From Diplocloster modestus (GTDB lineage Bacteria; Bacillota; Clostridia; Lachnospirales; Lachnospiraceae), in the NCBI RefSeq assembly GCF_019042245.1, contig NZ_JAHQCX010000001.1:1-64000 (forward strand): 64,000 nucleotides of DNA. Reading direction: 5' to 3'. This document shows, piece by piece, positions 9,854 through 19,013 of this stretch. Both the position numbers and the translations under genes were made by a program. Every line of letters starts with the position of its first letter. The stretch's first letter is position 1. The notes beneath the pieces are model-generated. The model was not told where the DNA came from. It did not search any database and saw only the letters and a list, made by a program, of their open reading frames with translations.

Positions 9854-10551
9854 TGCTTCACCTCGAATTTATAACCGATCCCCCATACGGTGGACAGACT
9901 CCAGGCCTCGTGATCCTTGATCTTCTCACGGAGACGTTTGATATGTACGTCGACCGTTCTGGTATCCCCGATGTACTCGTATCCCCAGATATGATCCAGA
10001 AGCTGTTCCCGGGTGAAGACCTGATTCGGTGAGGAAGCCAGAAAATACAGCAGCTCCAGTTCCTTGGGCGGCATATCCACAGGCTCTGCGTTGTAGATGA
10101 CGGAATAGTTGGTCAGATTGATAATCAGGTCCGGATACTCCACATATTTGGCGTCCGGGGTGGGAGCGGCCGGCTTTTCCGGCTGGAACCGGCGCAGAAC
10201 CGCTTTGACACGGGCCACTAATTCCTTGGAATCGAAGGGCTTGATGATATAATCATCGGCTCCCAGTTCCAGGCCCAGTACTTTGTCGAAGATCTCGCCC
10301 TTGGCGGAGAGCATGATAATCGGTACGGATGATTTGTGACGGATCTCACGGCAGACCTGATAGCCGTCGATGCCCGGCAGCATCAGATCCAGCAGGATCA
10401 GATTCGGCCGGAAGGTATCGAAAATAGTCAGGGCCTCCTCTCCGTCATGGACCATCATGGTTTCGAAACACTCTTTGGTCAGGTAAAGGGAGATGAGCTC
10501 CGCTATATTTACATCATCATCTACAATTAATATTTTTTGTTTTGCAGCCAT
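9850..10551 (-). CDS. OmpR/PhoB-family response regulator
   Basis: A 233-residue regulator with an N-terminal receiver domain (acidic pocket DDD at 11-13, phosphoacceptor D55 in LLDLMLPG, switch lysine in DYIIKPF) and a C-terminal winged helix (LLDHIWGYEYIGDTRTVDVH). It is the partner of the kinase that starts at 9853. GGAGG precedes the ATG at 10551. It begins 29 bases after the mutS2 stop, so read-through from mutS2 is possible. Confidence 0.94.
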   Translation of the reverse strand: MAAKQKILIVDDDVNIAELISLYLTKECFETMMVHDGEEALTIFDTFRPNLILLDLMLPGIDGYQVCREIRHKSSVPIIMLSAKGEIFDKVLGLELGADDYIIKPFDSKELVARVKAVLRRFQPEKPAAPTPDAKYVEYPDLIINLTNYSVIYNAEPVDMPPKELELLYFLASSPNQVFTREQLLDHIWGYEYIGDTRTVDVHIKRLREKIKDHEAWSLSTVWGIGYKFEVKQ

Positions 10552-10580
10552 ATGAATGCCTCCTCTATTTTTTACAGTGA

Positions 10581-12956
10581 TTATTTAAATTCAACGATTG
10601 TCACGCCGGTTTCGCCTTCGCCGAACGCTCCGAGACGGTAAGATTTTACATAACGGGTCCGTTTCAGATGATTATGAACGGCGGTCCTCAGGGCTCCTGT
10701 CCCTTTGCCATGCACGATACGGACCTGAGGGAGATGAGCCAGATAAGCGTCGTCCAGATATTTGTCCAACGCGCCCAGCGCCTCATCCACCGTCATACCC
10801 AGCAGCTTGATCTCAGGACTTACCGTGGCAGATTTAGACATTTTGATTTTTCCGGAGCCTGTTTTCTGAAGGTTCGGGCCTGTGATCACAGGTTCATCCA
10901 CCAGCTCCAGATCTTTGATGTTGACCTGGGACCTTAGGATGCCCATCTGCACGAAAAGATCTCCCTTGGCGCCCGGCAGCGTGCTGACGGTACCTTTCAG
11001 ATTCAGGCTTAATACCCTGACGGTGTCTCCGATTTTGAAGTCTGCAGGCTTATTGGCCTTGCCGGATTTCTGTTTGGGCTGGATGGTCATGTTCTTCTCT
11101 AAACCGGACATCTTATCCCGCAGCTTCGTGCGCTCCTGTTCCATCTGTTTCATGGAGATATTACCCTGCCCGTATTTGTTGAAATTGGATATCGTCTGGT
11201 CCGCGACTTCCTTGGCCTCCCGGAGAATGGCATGGGCCTTTTCATTGGCTTCCCGCAGAATGTCCTCCCGGCGCTGGTCCAGCTTATCGTATTTTTGTTC
11301 CAGCCGGGTCTTTAAGGATTCGATTTCTTCTTTGTAACGGGTGATTTCCACCTGTTCTTTCTCAATGGTAACCTTGCTGTTTTCCAGATCGGTGATCAGG
11401 TCTTCGAAATTCTCTTTTGTCTCACTGATCCGGCTTTTGGCGTCGTCGATGATATAGTCCGGAAGTCCCAGCTTGGAGGAAATCGCGAAGGCATTACTCT
11501 TTCCCGGAATACCGATCAGCAGCCGGTACGTGGGGCGCAGTGTCGCGATATCAAATTCGCAGCAGGCATTTTCCACACCCTGTGTGGACAGCGCATATAC
11601 TTTCAGTTCACTGTAATGGGTGGTGGCCATGGTGCGGATGTCCCTTTGATGCAGCCAGGATAGAATCGACATGGCGAGGGCGGCGCCTTCCGTAGGATCC
11701 GTTCCGGCGCCCAGTTCATCGAACAGAACCAGGGACCGGTCATCGACCTCCTCCAGGATTTTCACAATATTAGTCATGTGGGAAGAAAATGTACTGAGAG
11801 ACTGCTCGATGCTTTGTTCATCACCGATATCCGCATAAACCTCGTGAAATAGTGCCAGCTCCGACCGGTCGAGGGTGGGAATATGAAGTCCGGCCTGGCC
11901 CATCAGGGTCAGAAGGCCAACGGTTTTCAGGGATACGGTTTTTCCGCCGGTATTTGGTCCGGTGACGATCAGCTGGGAAAATTCTTTGCCCAGGTAAATA
12001 TCGATGGGAACTACCTGCTTGGAATCCAGCAGCGGATGCCGGGCCTTGCGCAGATGAACATATCCCTGTGTATTGAACATAGGGGCGGTTCCGTTATAGT
12101 CCTGAGCCAGCCTGGCACGGGCAAAGATAAAATCCAGTTCGGTCAGAAGTTCGAAATCACTATGCACCGCCTGGGTTTCTTCCGCTACAAGGGTACTTAG
12201 GTTCGCTAAAATCACTTCGATCTCGGCCTGTTCTTTTAATACCAGCTCCTTGATATCATTGTTCAGGCGTACCACAGCCATGGGTTCGATAAAGACTGTG
12301 GAGCCGCTGGAGGACTGGTCGTGGATCATACCGGACACCTGGCCGCGGTATTCCGCTTTTACCGGAAGGCAGTAACGGCCGTCCCGCATGGTGATCACTG
12401 CGTCCTGCAGATAAGTGCGCACGGAACCATTTACCATGGAATTCAGCTGGGTGTGGATCCGGTCGTTGGCGAGCTTGATACTCCGGCGGATCTGGCGGAG
12501 CGTACTGCTGGCCTCATCGCTGATCTCTTCCTCGGACAGGATGCACCTGCGGATTTCCGCAGAAATCGTGGAGAGAGGAATGAGACCATCAAAATAGTCG
12601 TCCAGTGAGTCGCGGGTCAGATCGGCATTATCCTTACGGCCATAGGACTTCGCCCGGGCGGCTGTCTCCAACAGGGTACAGACGGCCAGAAGCTCGATGG
12701 CGTTTAAGGAACTGCCGATTTCCAGCCGTTTCAGGGAACCGCGGACATCCTTGATTCCGCCGAAAGAAGGACTGCCCTTTTTTAGTATACGGCTGAAGGC
12801 ATCCGCCGTCTGAGACTGGAGCAGCCGGATCTGGGACAGGTCATCAGATGGGGTCAGATGACGGCACAGGTCCTTACCAGACTGGGACGCGGCGTGTTCG
12901 GTCAGCCGGTCGATGATTTTGTGGAATTCCAATGTATGCAAAGCTTTCGCGTTCAT
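10581..12956 (-). CDS. mutS2: Endonuclease MutS2
   Basis: A 791-residue MutS-like ATPase with a C-terminal Smr nuclease. In Firmicutes it acts on recombination intermediates and on collided ribosomes. The core shows VTGPNTGGKTVSLKTVG (Walker A) and LVLFDELGAGTDPTEG (Walker B). A long charged coiled coil follows (about residues 510-640). The Smr domain carries the conserved LG-MTVDEAL start and VRIVHGKGTGALR. I selected ATG 12956, preceded by GGAGGA; the frame extends 8 codons upstream to 12980. The promoter region shares the 190-base divergent gap with the HtrA-like gene. Confidence 0.95.
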   Translation of the reverse strand: MNAKALHTLEFHKIIDRLTEHAASQSGKDLCRHLTPSDDLSQIRLLQSQTADAFSRILKKGSPSFGGIKDVRGSLKRLEIGSSLNAIELLAVCTLLETAARAKSYGRKDNADLTRDSLDDYFDGLIPLSTISAEIRRCILSEEEISDEASSTLRQIRRSIKLANDRIHTQLNSMVNGSVRTYLQDAVITMRDGRYCLPVKAEYRGQVSGMIHDQSSSGSTVFIEPMAVVRLNNDIKELVLKEQAEIEVILANLSTLVAEETQAVHSDFELLTELDFIFARARLAQDYNGTAPMFNTQGYVHLRKARHPLLDSKQVVPIDIYLGKEFSQLIVTGPNTGGKTVSLKTVGLLTLMGQAGLHIPTLDRSELALFHEVYADIGDEQSIEQSLSTFSSHMTNIVKILEEVDDRSLVLFDELGAGTDPTEGAALAMSILSWLHQRDIRTMATTHYSELKVYALSTQGVENACCEFDIATLRPTYRLLIGIPGKSNAFAISSKLGLPDYIIDDAKSRISETKENFEDLITDLENSKVTIEKEQVEITRYKEEIESLKTRLEQKYDKLDQRREDILREANEKAHAILREAKEVADQTISNFNKYGQGNISMKQMEQERTKLRDKMSGLEKNMTIQPKQKSGKANKPADFKIGDTVRVLSLNLKGTVSTLPGAKGDLFVQMGILRSQVNIKDLELVDEPVITGPNLQKTGSGKIKMSKSATVSPEIKLLGMTVDEALGALDKYLDDAYLAHLPQVRIVHGKGTGALRTAVHNHLKRTRYVKSYRLGAFGEGETGVTIVEFK

Positions 12957-13147
12957 GTTGATCCTCCATATTGCAGGCAATGCTGAAAATTGTTGTTTAC
13001 TATCTTTTCATTTTACAATATAATAAGATAAATGAAAAGCTCAATTCCGAGACTTTCTTATGTTTACATTACCTTCATAGATTGTTCATATGTCTTTGCT
13101 AAAATTAAAATATTATGGGGTTCCGCTGTACTTAAAGGAGAAGGTTT

Positions 13148-14437
13148 ATGTCAGAGGAAAAAGATAAGGAAGAATTTTCTTTTATGAAGGAAAAAATCAA
13201 AGCGAAGCCAATCAACAAGAAAAAGCTGTTGCTTAAGGTGGCTGGTACGATGGTACTGGCTGTTCTTTTTGGGGTTGTGGCTTCTTTTACGTTCGTCATT
13301 ACCAGTCCTATTGCCGAGAAAAAATGCGGGGAGAAGGAAGAGATTCCCTCTGTCACGATCCCCCGGGATGATGAGGCAGAACAGAATCCAGAGACTGAGG
13401 CAACGCCCGCGCCTACACCGGTACCCTCGAATCCTCCGGCGGTGATCCAGCAGACCGTAGGTATTGAGGTGGATGATTACAGAAAGCTGTATAATAAGCT
13501 CTACGCGGTGGCTGTGGGACTAGACAAATCTCTCGTGACCGTAACGGCTGTGAGCAGTAACGTGGACTGGTTTAATGTTCCCTATACGAATCAGGGGAAG
13601 GGTTCCGGTATCATAGTGGCGGAAAATGGGATTGAATATATGATCCTGACGGATGAACGGGTTCTGGAAGGTGCCGAGCAGATTATGGTTACCTTTGAGA
13701 ATGATACCCAGGTGGAAGCCACGGTCAAAAAGATTGATCACAATACCGAAATGGCCATTCTAAGCGTCCGGATGGATACTTTGGAAGAAGATACCAGGAA
13801 TGCGGTAGAAGTGGCTGTACTGGGGAATTCTTTCCAGGTGAGAAAGGGAACGCCGGTGATCGCTGTCGGCAGTCCGTTAGGCTATCCGGATTCCATGTCC
13901 ATCGGCATGGTGACTTCCGCGGGTAACCAGATCGCCACCTGGGATGCCAATTATACATTGTTTACGACGGATATCCTGGGTAACACCGAGGGCAGCGGTG
14001 TCCTGATTAATCTGGACGGCGATGTCATCGGAGTGATCACGCAGGAAAGTAATGATAACTCCAGCGAAAATGTGGTGACCGCTTACTCGGTGTCGGAACT
14101 GAAAAGTGTGATCGAACATTTGTCGAATGGCCTGGATCTGGCTTATATGGGAATTAAGGGAACACCGGTAACGGACGAAAAGGCCGAGGAGAACGGGATG
14201 CCGCAGGGAATCTATATTGTCGAGACGGCTCTGGATTCGCCTGCCATGAATATTGGAATTCAAAATGGGGATATTCTGGTTAAGCTGGGAACGGAAGAAG
14301 TGAAGAACATGAAGGATGTGCAGAATGTGCTGCTGAATCTTTCTCCCAATCAGTTGGTGACGGCAGTCGTGATGCGTCCGGGAAAAGACGGATATAAGGA
14401 ACTGACGTATCAGGTTACGCTGGGCGTGCGGGAGTAG
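13148..14437 (+). CDS. HtrA/DegP-like membrane protein, catalytic triad degenerate
   Basis: A 429-residue protein with a cytoplasmic N-tail, one membrane segment (about 28-52), a Pro/Thr/Glu-rich linker (about 70-100), a trypsin-like domain (about 120-325) and a C-terminal PDZ domain (about 335-425; GIYIVETALDSPAMNIGIQNGDIL). This is HtrA architecture, but the catalytic positions are changed. ILTNNHV becomes ILTDERV (His to Arg about 171). DLAVLK becomes EMAILS (Asp to Glu about 201). GNSGGP becomes EGSGV (Ser to Gly about 282, with a neighbouring Ser). It is therefore probably an inactive protease that binds peptides or partners at the cell surface. AAAGGAG precedes the ATG. Confidence 0.85.
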   Translation: MSEEKDKEEFSFMKEKIKAKPINKKKLLLKVAGTMVLAVLFGVVASFTFVITSPIAEKKCGEKEEIPSVTIPRDDEAEQNPETEATPAPTPVPSNPPAVIQQTVGIEVDDYRKLYNKLYAVAVGLDKSLVTVTAVSSNVDWFNVPYTNQGKGSGIIVAENGIEYMILTDERVLEGAEQIMVTFENDTQVEATVKKIDHNTEMAILSVRMDTLEEDTRNAVEVAVLGNSFQVRKGTPVIAVGSPLGYPDSMSIGMVTSAGNQIATWDANYTLFTTDILGNTEGSGVLINLDGDVIGVITQESNDNSSENVVTAYSVSELKSVIEHLSNGLDLAYMGIKGTPVTDEKAEENGMPQGIYIVETALDSPAMNIGIQNGDILVKLGTEEVKNMKDVQNVLLNLSPNQLVTAVVMRPGKDGYKELTYQVTLGVRE

Positions 14438-14503
14438 TTTCTGTACGGTTCATACAGGGATTTGAGAAAAAATACAGGTATTTGATAGTTGGAAGGAGAC
14501 AGC

Positions 14504-15448
14504 ATGAGATACATAGAGACGCTGCGGGATGGAGACAGAATCACGGGGATCTATCTTTGTAAGCACAAGCAGGCAGCATTGACAAAGAACGGGAAGTCCT
14601 ATGAGAATGTAATTCTGCAGGATAAGACAGGAACCATCGATTCGAAGATTTGGGAGCCGAATTCTCCGGGAATCGGGGATTTTGAGGCAATGGACTATGT
14701 GGAGATCGCCGGCGATGTGGTGAGTTATCAGGGCGCACTGCAGCTGAGTATCAAGCGGTCCAGAAAGGCTATGGACGGCAGTTATGACCCGAAGGATTAT
14801 GTGCCGGTCAGCGAAAAAGACATTGAGGAAATGTACCGTGAGCTGCTTGGATTCATCGGCGGGCTTCGGGACCCTTATCTGAAACGGCTGGCAGCCAGCT
14901 TTTTTGTGGAGGATCAGGAGTTTATAAGCCGATTTAAATTTCACTCTGCTGCAAAGAATGTACACCACGGTTTCGTGGGAGGGCTGCTGGAGCATACGTT
15001 AAGTGTGGTGAAGCTGTGTGATTATTACTGCGGGGCGTATCCGGTCCTGAATAAAGACCTGTTGATTACAGCTGCGATTTTCCATGATATCGGTAAATTA
15101 GATGAGCTGGCCGCATTTCCGGCCAATGATTATACGGATGACGGACAGCTTCTGGGGCATATCGTGATGGGCTGCGAGGCGGTTGGAGCCAGGATCCGGA
15201 CGATCAGCGGGTTTCCGCCGAAGCTGGCCAGTGAGCTGAAGCATTGCATTCTGGCGCATCATGGAGAGCTGGAGTTCGGATCACCGAAGAAGCCGGCGTT
15301 GGTGGAGGCTGTGGCGCTTAATTTTGCGGATAATACGGATGCGAAGCTGCAGACTATGACCGAGGCTTTTAAGGCGGCGGGAAATAATGATGATTGGCTG
15401 GGGTATAATCGGTTGTTTGAATCTAATATCCGGAAAACCAGCAAATAG
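14504..15448 (+). CDS. yhaM: 3'-5' exoribonuclease YhaM
   Basis: A 314-residue protein with an N-terminal OB fold (about residues 10-90, including SYENVILQDKTGTIDSKIW) and an HD domain (HSAAKNVHHGFVGGLLEHT, then IFHDIGK). This is the exact layout and length of YhaM, a 3'-5' exoribonuclease that also trims structured DNA/RNA ends. ATG 14504 follows GGAAGGAG. A terminator-like hairpin follows at 15546. Confidence 0.93.
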   Translation: MRYIETLRDGDRITGIYLCKHKQAALTKNGKSYENVILQDKTGTIDSKIWEPNSPGIGDFEAMDYVEIAGDVVSYQGALQLSIKRSRKAMDGSYDPKDYVPVSEKDIEEMYRELLGFIGGLRDPYLKRLAASFFVEDQEFISRFKFHSAAKNVHHGFVGGLLEHTLSVVKLCDYYCGAYPVLNKDLLITAAIFHDIGKLDELAAFPANDYTDDGQLLGHIVMGCEAVGARIRTISGFPPKLASELKHCILAHHGELEFGSPKKPALVEAVALNFADNTDAKLQTMTEAFKAAGNNDDWLGYNRLFESNIRKTSK

Positions 15449-15545
15449 ATAGGTATTATAGGTATGCCAGGTTAGCGATGTGCGCAAACTGAGAACAGGT
15501 GGTTTAGGATCTGGTTGTATTGGAACAGGCAGTTTGAGAAAAGAC

Positions 15546-15579
15546 AAACGGGATGTTGGTGGCGCAGCATTCCGTTTTT
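15546..15579 (+). terminator. Terminator between yhaM and rlmD
   Basis: AAACGGGATG pairs with CATTCCGTTT around a 12-base loop and runs into TTTTT. It lies just ahead of the rlmD ribosome site, so rlmD needs a promoter inside or after it, or is expressed by read-through. Confidence 0.6.
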
Positions 15580-15594
15580 GCATGAGGTGACATT

Positions 15595-16953
15595 ATGATA
15601 CAGAAAAATGAAATTTATCAAATCAGAATCGAAGATATGACGACCGAAGGAGATGGAATCGGGAAGGTGGATGGATATCCGCTGTTCGTGAAAGGGGCTT
15701 TGACCGGTGATTTGGCGGAGGTGAAAGTGATTAAGGCCAAGAAAACGTATGGGTATGGGCGGCTGGTCCGGTTGCTGGAGCCTTCTGCGTTCCGGGTAAC
15801 TCCGGAATGTGAAGCGGCTGGACCCTGCGGGGGGTGCCAGCTGCAGGCGATGAGCTATGAGGAGCAGCTGAGGTTTAAAGAAAATAAAGTGCGGAATAAT
15901 CTGCTGCGGATCGGGAAGCTGGAAGAGGTACCGATGCTGCCGATCATCGGGATGGAGGATCCGTTCCGGTACCGGAATAAGGCACAGTTTCCGATCGGGA
16001 CGGATAAAGAGGGGAATCCGGTAGCGGGATTCTATGCAGGGAGGACGCATTCTATTATTCCTGTCAGGGATTGCCTGTTGGGTGTTAAGGAAAACCAGAA
16101 GATTCTGGATGTGATACTGGGATTTATGAAGGAGTATGGGGTTACGGCCTATGAGGAGGAGAAGGGGACAGGGCTGGTGCGTCATGTGCTGATCCGGTAT
16201 GGATTCCGTACGGGGGAGATTATGGTCTGCATTGTTTTGAATGGAAAACGGCTGCCGCATGGGGAGGTGCTGGTGGACAGGCTTCGGAAGATCGATGGGA
16301 TGACCAGTATTTCTTTGAATGTGAATCAGAAGAGAACGAATGTGATTCTGGGGACAGAGATGGTGTATCTGTGGGGAGCGGAGTTTATCACGGATTTTAT
16401 CGGGGATGTGGAGTTCCGGATCTCGCCGCTGTCGTTTTATCAGGTGAACCCGGTTCAGACGCGGAAGCTGTATGAGAAGGCGCTGGAATTCGCCGGATTG
16501 ACCGGCGGGGAGACGGTGTGGGATCTGTATTGCGGAATCGGGACGATCTCGCTGTTCCTGGCGCAGAAGGCTGGAAAAGTGTACGGTGTGGAGATCGTAC
16601 CGGAGGCGATAGAGGACGCAAGGATAAATGCGAAGATTAATGGGATAGGGAACGCGGAGTTTTTCGTGGGAAAGGCGGAAGAGGTACTGCCGGCGTATTA
16701 TGAGCGGAATGGGGGGACTGCGGATGTCGTGGTTGTGGATCCACCCAGGAAGGGATGCGATCGGGCAGTGCTGGATACGATTGCCCGGATGAAGGTGGGA
16801 CGGGTGGTGTATGTGAGCTGTGATTCGGCTACGCTTGCCAGGGATGTGGGGTATATGCGGGAGTATGGGTATCAGGTGGAGCGGATGCAGGGGTGTGATA
16901 TGTTTCCGTTTACGGTGCATGTTGAAACCGTTTGTCTACTATGTAGGAAATAA
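15595..16953 (+). CDS. rlmD: 23S rRNA (uracil-C5)-methyltransferase, RlmD/RumA family
   Basis: A 452-residue SAM-dependent RNA uracil methyltransferase. It has an N-terminal TRAM domain (1-60), a 4Fe-4S site (C72, C78, C81 in CEAAGPCGGC, with a later Cys in VRDCLLG), the SAM-binding motif DLYCGIGTISLFLA and the catalytic Cys in YVSCDSATLARD. Firmicutes have more than one RumA-like paralogue (RlmCD), so the exact uridine is uncertain. The last codons (HVETVCLLCRK) coincide with the left edge of the prophage, so the 3' end may be phage-derived sequence that restores the gene. The integrase gene is convergent with it. Confidence 0.9.
   Translation: MIQKNEIYQIRIEDMTTEGDGIGKVDGYPLFVKGALTGDLAEVKVIKAKKTYGYGRLVRLLEPSAFRVTPECEAAGPCGGCQLQAMSYEEQLRFKENKVRNNLLRIGKLEEVPMLPIIGMEDPFRYRNKAQFPIGTDKEGNPVAGFYAGRTHSIIPVRDCLLGVKENQKILDVILGFMKEYGVTAYEEEKGTGLVRHVLIRYGFRTGEIMVCIVLNGKRLPHGEVLVDRLRKIDGMTSISLNVNQKRTNVILGTEMVYLWGAEFITDFIGDVEFRISPLSFYQVNPVQTRKLYEKALEFAGLTGGETVWDLYCGIGTISLFLAQKAGKVYGVEIVPEAIEDARINAKINGIGNAEFFVGKAEEVLPAYYERNGGTADVVVVDPPRKGCDRAVLDTIARMKVGRVVYVSCDSATLARDVGYMREYGYQVERMQGCDMFPFTVHVETVCLLCRK
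16918..16953. other. Putative attL at the rlmD 3' end
   Basis: The integrase lies 53 bases downstream of rlmD in convergent orientation, the usual mark of integration into a gene 3' end. The core should lie within the last codons of rlmD. I could not find the matching right copy in the window, so the limits are approximate. Confidence 0.45.
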
Positions 16954-17001
16954 GCGGTTCCTCCGACGTTTTTGTATGCCGGAACACAGTTTTGCCTACC
17001 T

Positions 17002-17033
17002 CTTGCCTACCATTTTTGTGAGTGGTAGGCAAG
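17002..17033. terminator. Inverted repeat over the integrase stop codon
   Basis: CTTGCCTACCA (17002-17012) is perfectly complementary to TGGTAGGCAAG (17023-17033). A further direct copy of TTGCCTACC lies at 16992-17000, 11 bases upstream of the next. It could be a terminator shared by the convergent rlmD and int genes, or a set of integrase binding sites in the attachment region. Confidence 0.5.
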
Positions 17034-18239
17034 ACCGGATGCCGCCCGCTCGAAAATATCCACGGCGTCTTGTTGCATCTTATCTGTGTTGAAAACATAG
17101 GTATTCATGGTGACACTAATGTCCTTGTGACCCAGGCGCTCCATGACAGCCTTCGGTCTGGCTCCGTTTTCAGCCAGTATCGTCCCGTGCGTATGCCGGA
17201 GACAATGGCTGTGAAAGAGGGGGAGTCCAAGCTCATTATGGCACACCCTGGCGCAGTATCTGAAAGAATTCGGCGTCATGATCTCACCGTTTTCGTGAGC
17301 GCTGGCTGGCATAATCTCTTTGTATGGCACTTCTACATGCGCGGGTACCTGTACGATCGCATTTTCGGGTGTAATATAAGTCTTTGTGTAATATTTCCCA
17401 TATTTTAACTGGTTCTTTTTGCGTGATGTAATTTCCCGCTTTATTGCTTTTTCGATTGCTTGACCCATCTTAAGTATGCGGAAGGAATCATATTTGGGCG
17501 GACGCTGATACCATGTCCCACCCTCGCACTGCATCTGGTGATTGATTGATATTGTATGGGTCTTAAAATCAACATCCTCCAGCAGATCGAAACCATAGGA
17601 TTCACCTATTCTTGTGCCTAGGTAGTAGCCGAGCATAAGAGGGAGATAGTATGACGAGTCAGGCCCAAAACGGTCTATGATCCTCGAAAAGTCTTCTTGA
17701 GGCAGTATATATTCCCGGTGCTCCTTCAGATATTGATTCTCTGCGATCTTCCCAATCTTGACATATATGCACGGATTGGATGATATATATTTCAGTGGCA
17801 GGACAGCATAATTCATTGCTCCCGAAAGACAAGACAGGAGATTCTTTAACATACCTTTTGATAGCCCGCAGTCTTTTTTTCGGTCAATCCAGCGTTGCAC
17901 GGTATCTGGTTCTATAGCCGAAAGACGGTATTTCCCAAACTCCGGTTTGATATGCAAACGGATTTTTGTTGCATAATCCAGATATGTGTTATGGGCAAGA
18001 TTACGCTTTACGTACTCTTCCAGCCAATAATCCAGGTAATCAGACACACTTATCTCGGATGGCTTAAAAGATCGTCCGGTATTGTCATACTCCGCTTTAG
18101 CCTGTGTGCCGGCCGTTAGGGCCTCTGCTTTGGTGCGGTATCCTCCCTTTGATATCGGATTCCGCTTTCCGCCGATCCTGGCTCCCTCAAATGACCATTC
18201 CCATGTTTTCCCACGTTTTCGCGTTCTTAATTCTCCCAT
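17007..18239 (-). CDS. int: Prophage integrase (tyrosine recombinase)
   Basis: A 410-residue tyrosine recombinase expected to integrate and, with an excisionase, excise the prophage. The N-terminus (TWEWSFEGARIGGKRNPISK) resembles an arm-type DNA-binding domain. A SAM-like core-binding domain follows (VSDYLDYWLEEYVKRNL). The catalytic domain shows GYYLGTRIGE (Arg I), HSHCLRHTHG (HxxR), RLGHKDI and the nucleophile in MNTYVF. ATG 18239 follows AAGGAGGATGATATC; the longer frame to 18293 lacks a ribosome site. The C-terminal codons form part of the repeat at 17002-17033. Confidence 0.95.
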   Translation of the reverse strand: MGELRTRKRGKTWEWSFEGARIGGKRNPISKGGYRTKAEALTAGTQAKAEYDNTGRSFKPSEISVSDYLDYWLEEYVKRNLAHNTYLDYATKIRLHIKPEFGKYRLSAIEPDTVQRWIDRKKDCGLSKGMLKNLLSCLSGAMNYAVLPLKYISSNPCIYVKIGKIAENQYLKEHREYILPQEDFSRIIDRFGPDSSYYLPLMLGYYLGTRIGESYGFDLLEDVDFKTHTISINHQMQCEGGTWYQRPPKYDSFRILKMGQAIEKAIKREITSRKKNQLKYGKYYTKTYITPENAIVQVPAHVEVPYKEIMPASAHENGEIMTPNSFRYCARVCHNELGLPLFHSHCLRHTHGTILAENGARPKAVMERLGHKDISVTMNTYVFNTDKMQQDAVDIFERAASGLAYHSQKW

Positions 18240-18557
18240 GATATCATCCTCCTTGATTTTGAGTACAAAAAATACGCCTATTGCCAGGCGCATCCTTGGA
18301 TGATATAATATGCTTGATTGAGCGATATTACATCGTCGGATGCTTCCGGCAGTAGTATCTATGTTAAGCCGTTCGGTGCTGATAACACCGGGCGGTTTTT
18401 ACGTCTGCGCTCTACTGTACTAAAATGTCAATATTTGTCCGTTAAGTTACATCTTTTGTCCTTGAAAAGTGTTCGACACATCGAACGGTTTATGTGGTAA
18501 GATTTACCTATAAATAATTAAACTGATTTGGGCACACTACGTATGAGGTGATGCGTA
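18240..18557. other. Non-coding region upstream of int
   Basis: This 318-base stretch holds no convincing gene. It contains a terminator-like hairpin at 18369, a short palindrome GTTCGACACATCGAAC near 18469, and just after it an extended -10-like TGTGGTAAGAT, plausible for the small HTH gene at 18558. Confidence 0.4.
18369..18400 (+). terminator. Terminator-like hairpin
   Basis: CCGTTCGGTG pairs with CACCGGGCGG (two G:U pairs) and ends in TTTTT. No gene reads into it on the plus strand inside the prophage, so it may shield the integrase region. Confidence 0.55.
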
Positions 18558-18761
18558 GTGAAAAAGCTAAATAAAGTCGGAGAGATGCGGATAAAAAACG
18601 GTTTTAGCATTGGGCAATTAGCGCGGATGTCAGGCATGGCAAAATCTACTATTATTCGAATTGAAAATTATGAGGTAGATACCACACAATCCCAAATGCG
18701 CCGGATTTCAAGGGCTTTAAATCGCAAAGTATGGGAGGTGTTTGACTTGTCATGGTTATAA
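18558..18761 (+). CDS. Small HTH (XRE-like) DNA-binding protein
   Basis: A 67-residue protein that is almost entirely one helix-turn-helix domain: FSIGQLARMSGMAKSTIIRI is a Cro/CI-type HTH, followed by the usual second half MRRISRALNRKVWEVF. It starts with GTG 18558 after GAGGTGAT. It lies between the integrase and the repressor and could control the integrase or lysogeny. A promoter for the next small gene follows at 18800. Confidence 0.7.
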   Translation: MKKLNKVGEMRIKNGFSIGQLARMSGMAKSTIIRIENYEVDTTQSQMRRISRALNRKVWEVFDLSWL

Positions 18762-18799
18762 GTACCAAAAATAGACAGAACGTTTGTTTGGATTTATTG

Positions 18800-18828
18800 T
18801 TTACAATTTGTGTCAACCGTTGTATAAT
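18800..18828 (+). promoter_or_regulatory. Promoter for the small gene at 18882
   Basis: TTTACA (18800-18805), a 17-base spacer and TATAAT (18823-18828) form a strong sigma-A-like promoter. Confidence 0.65.
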
Positions 18829-18881
18829 GTTCTTACGACAAGGAAAATGTGCGGTATCAATGTGCGAACGGAGGGTGTCCT

Positions 18882-18998
18882 ATGGAAGAAACTTGCGAAC
18901 ATTACATTCAACTTATCCTTGACAAACTTATACATATTAAAAGTGTAAAACTCTTAAACCGGATATATGTGTTTATATGCATTCTTATGGAGGACTAG
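18882..18998 (+). CDS. Small phage protein, 38 aa
   Basis: An ATG start after GGAGGGTGTCCT encodes 38 residues ending in LLNRIYVFICILMED. Very short proteins with a LxxIYxFIxxLL-type tail are common next to repressor genes in Firmicute prophages; I do not know a function. A dedicated strong promoter at 18800 supports that it is real. It ends 16 bases before the end of the convergent repressor gene, with a small hairpin (ACTAGC/GCTAGT) between them. Confidence 0.55.
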   Translation: MEETCEHYIQLILDKLIHIKSVKLLNRIYVFICILMED

Positions 18999-19013
18999 CT
19001 TATGGCTAGTTCT

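Noticed and set aside
15472-16920. 482-residue frame on the minus strand
   Set aside because: It lies fully antisense to rlmD, is made of low-complexity His/Pro/Arg residues and has no ribosome site; it is a shadow.
16953-17100. tRNA gene as the integration site
   Set aside because: No cloverleaf-like sequence is present; the site is the rlmD 3' end.
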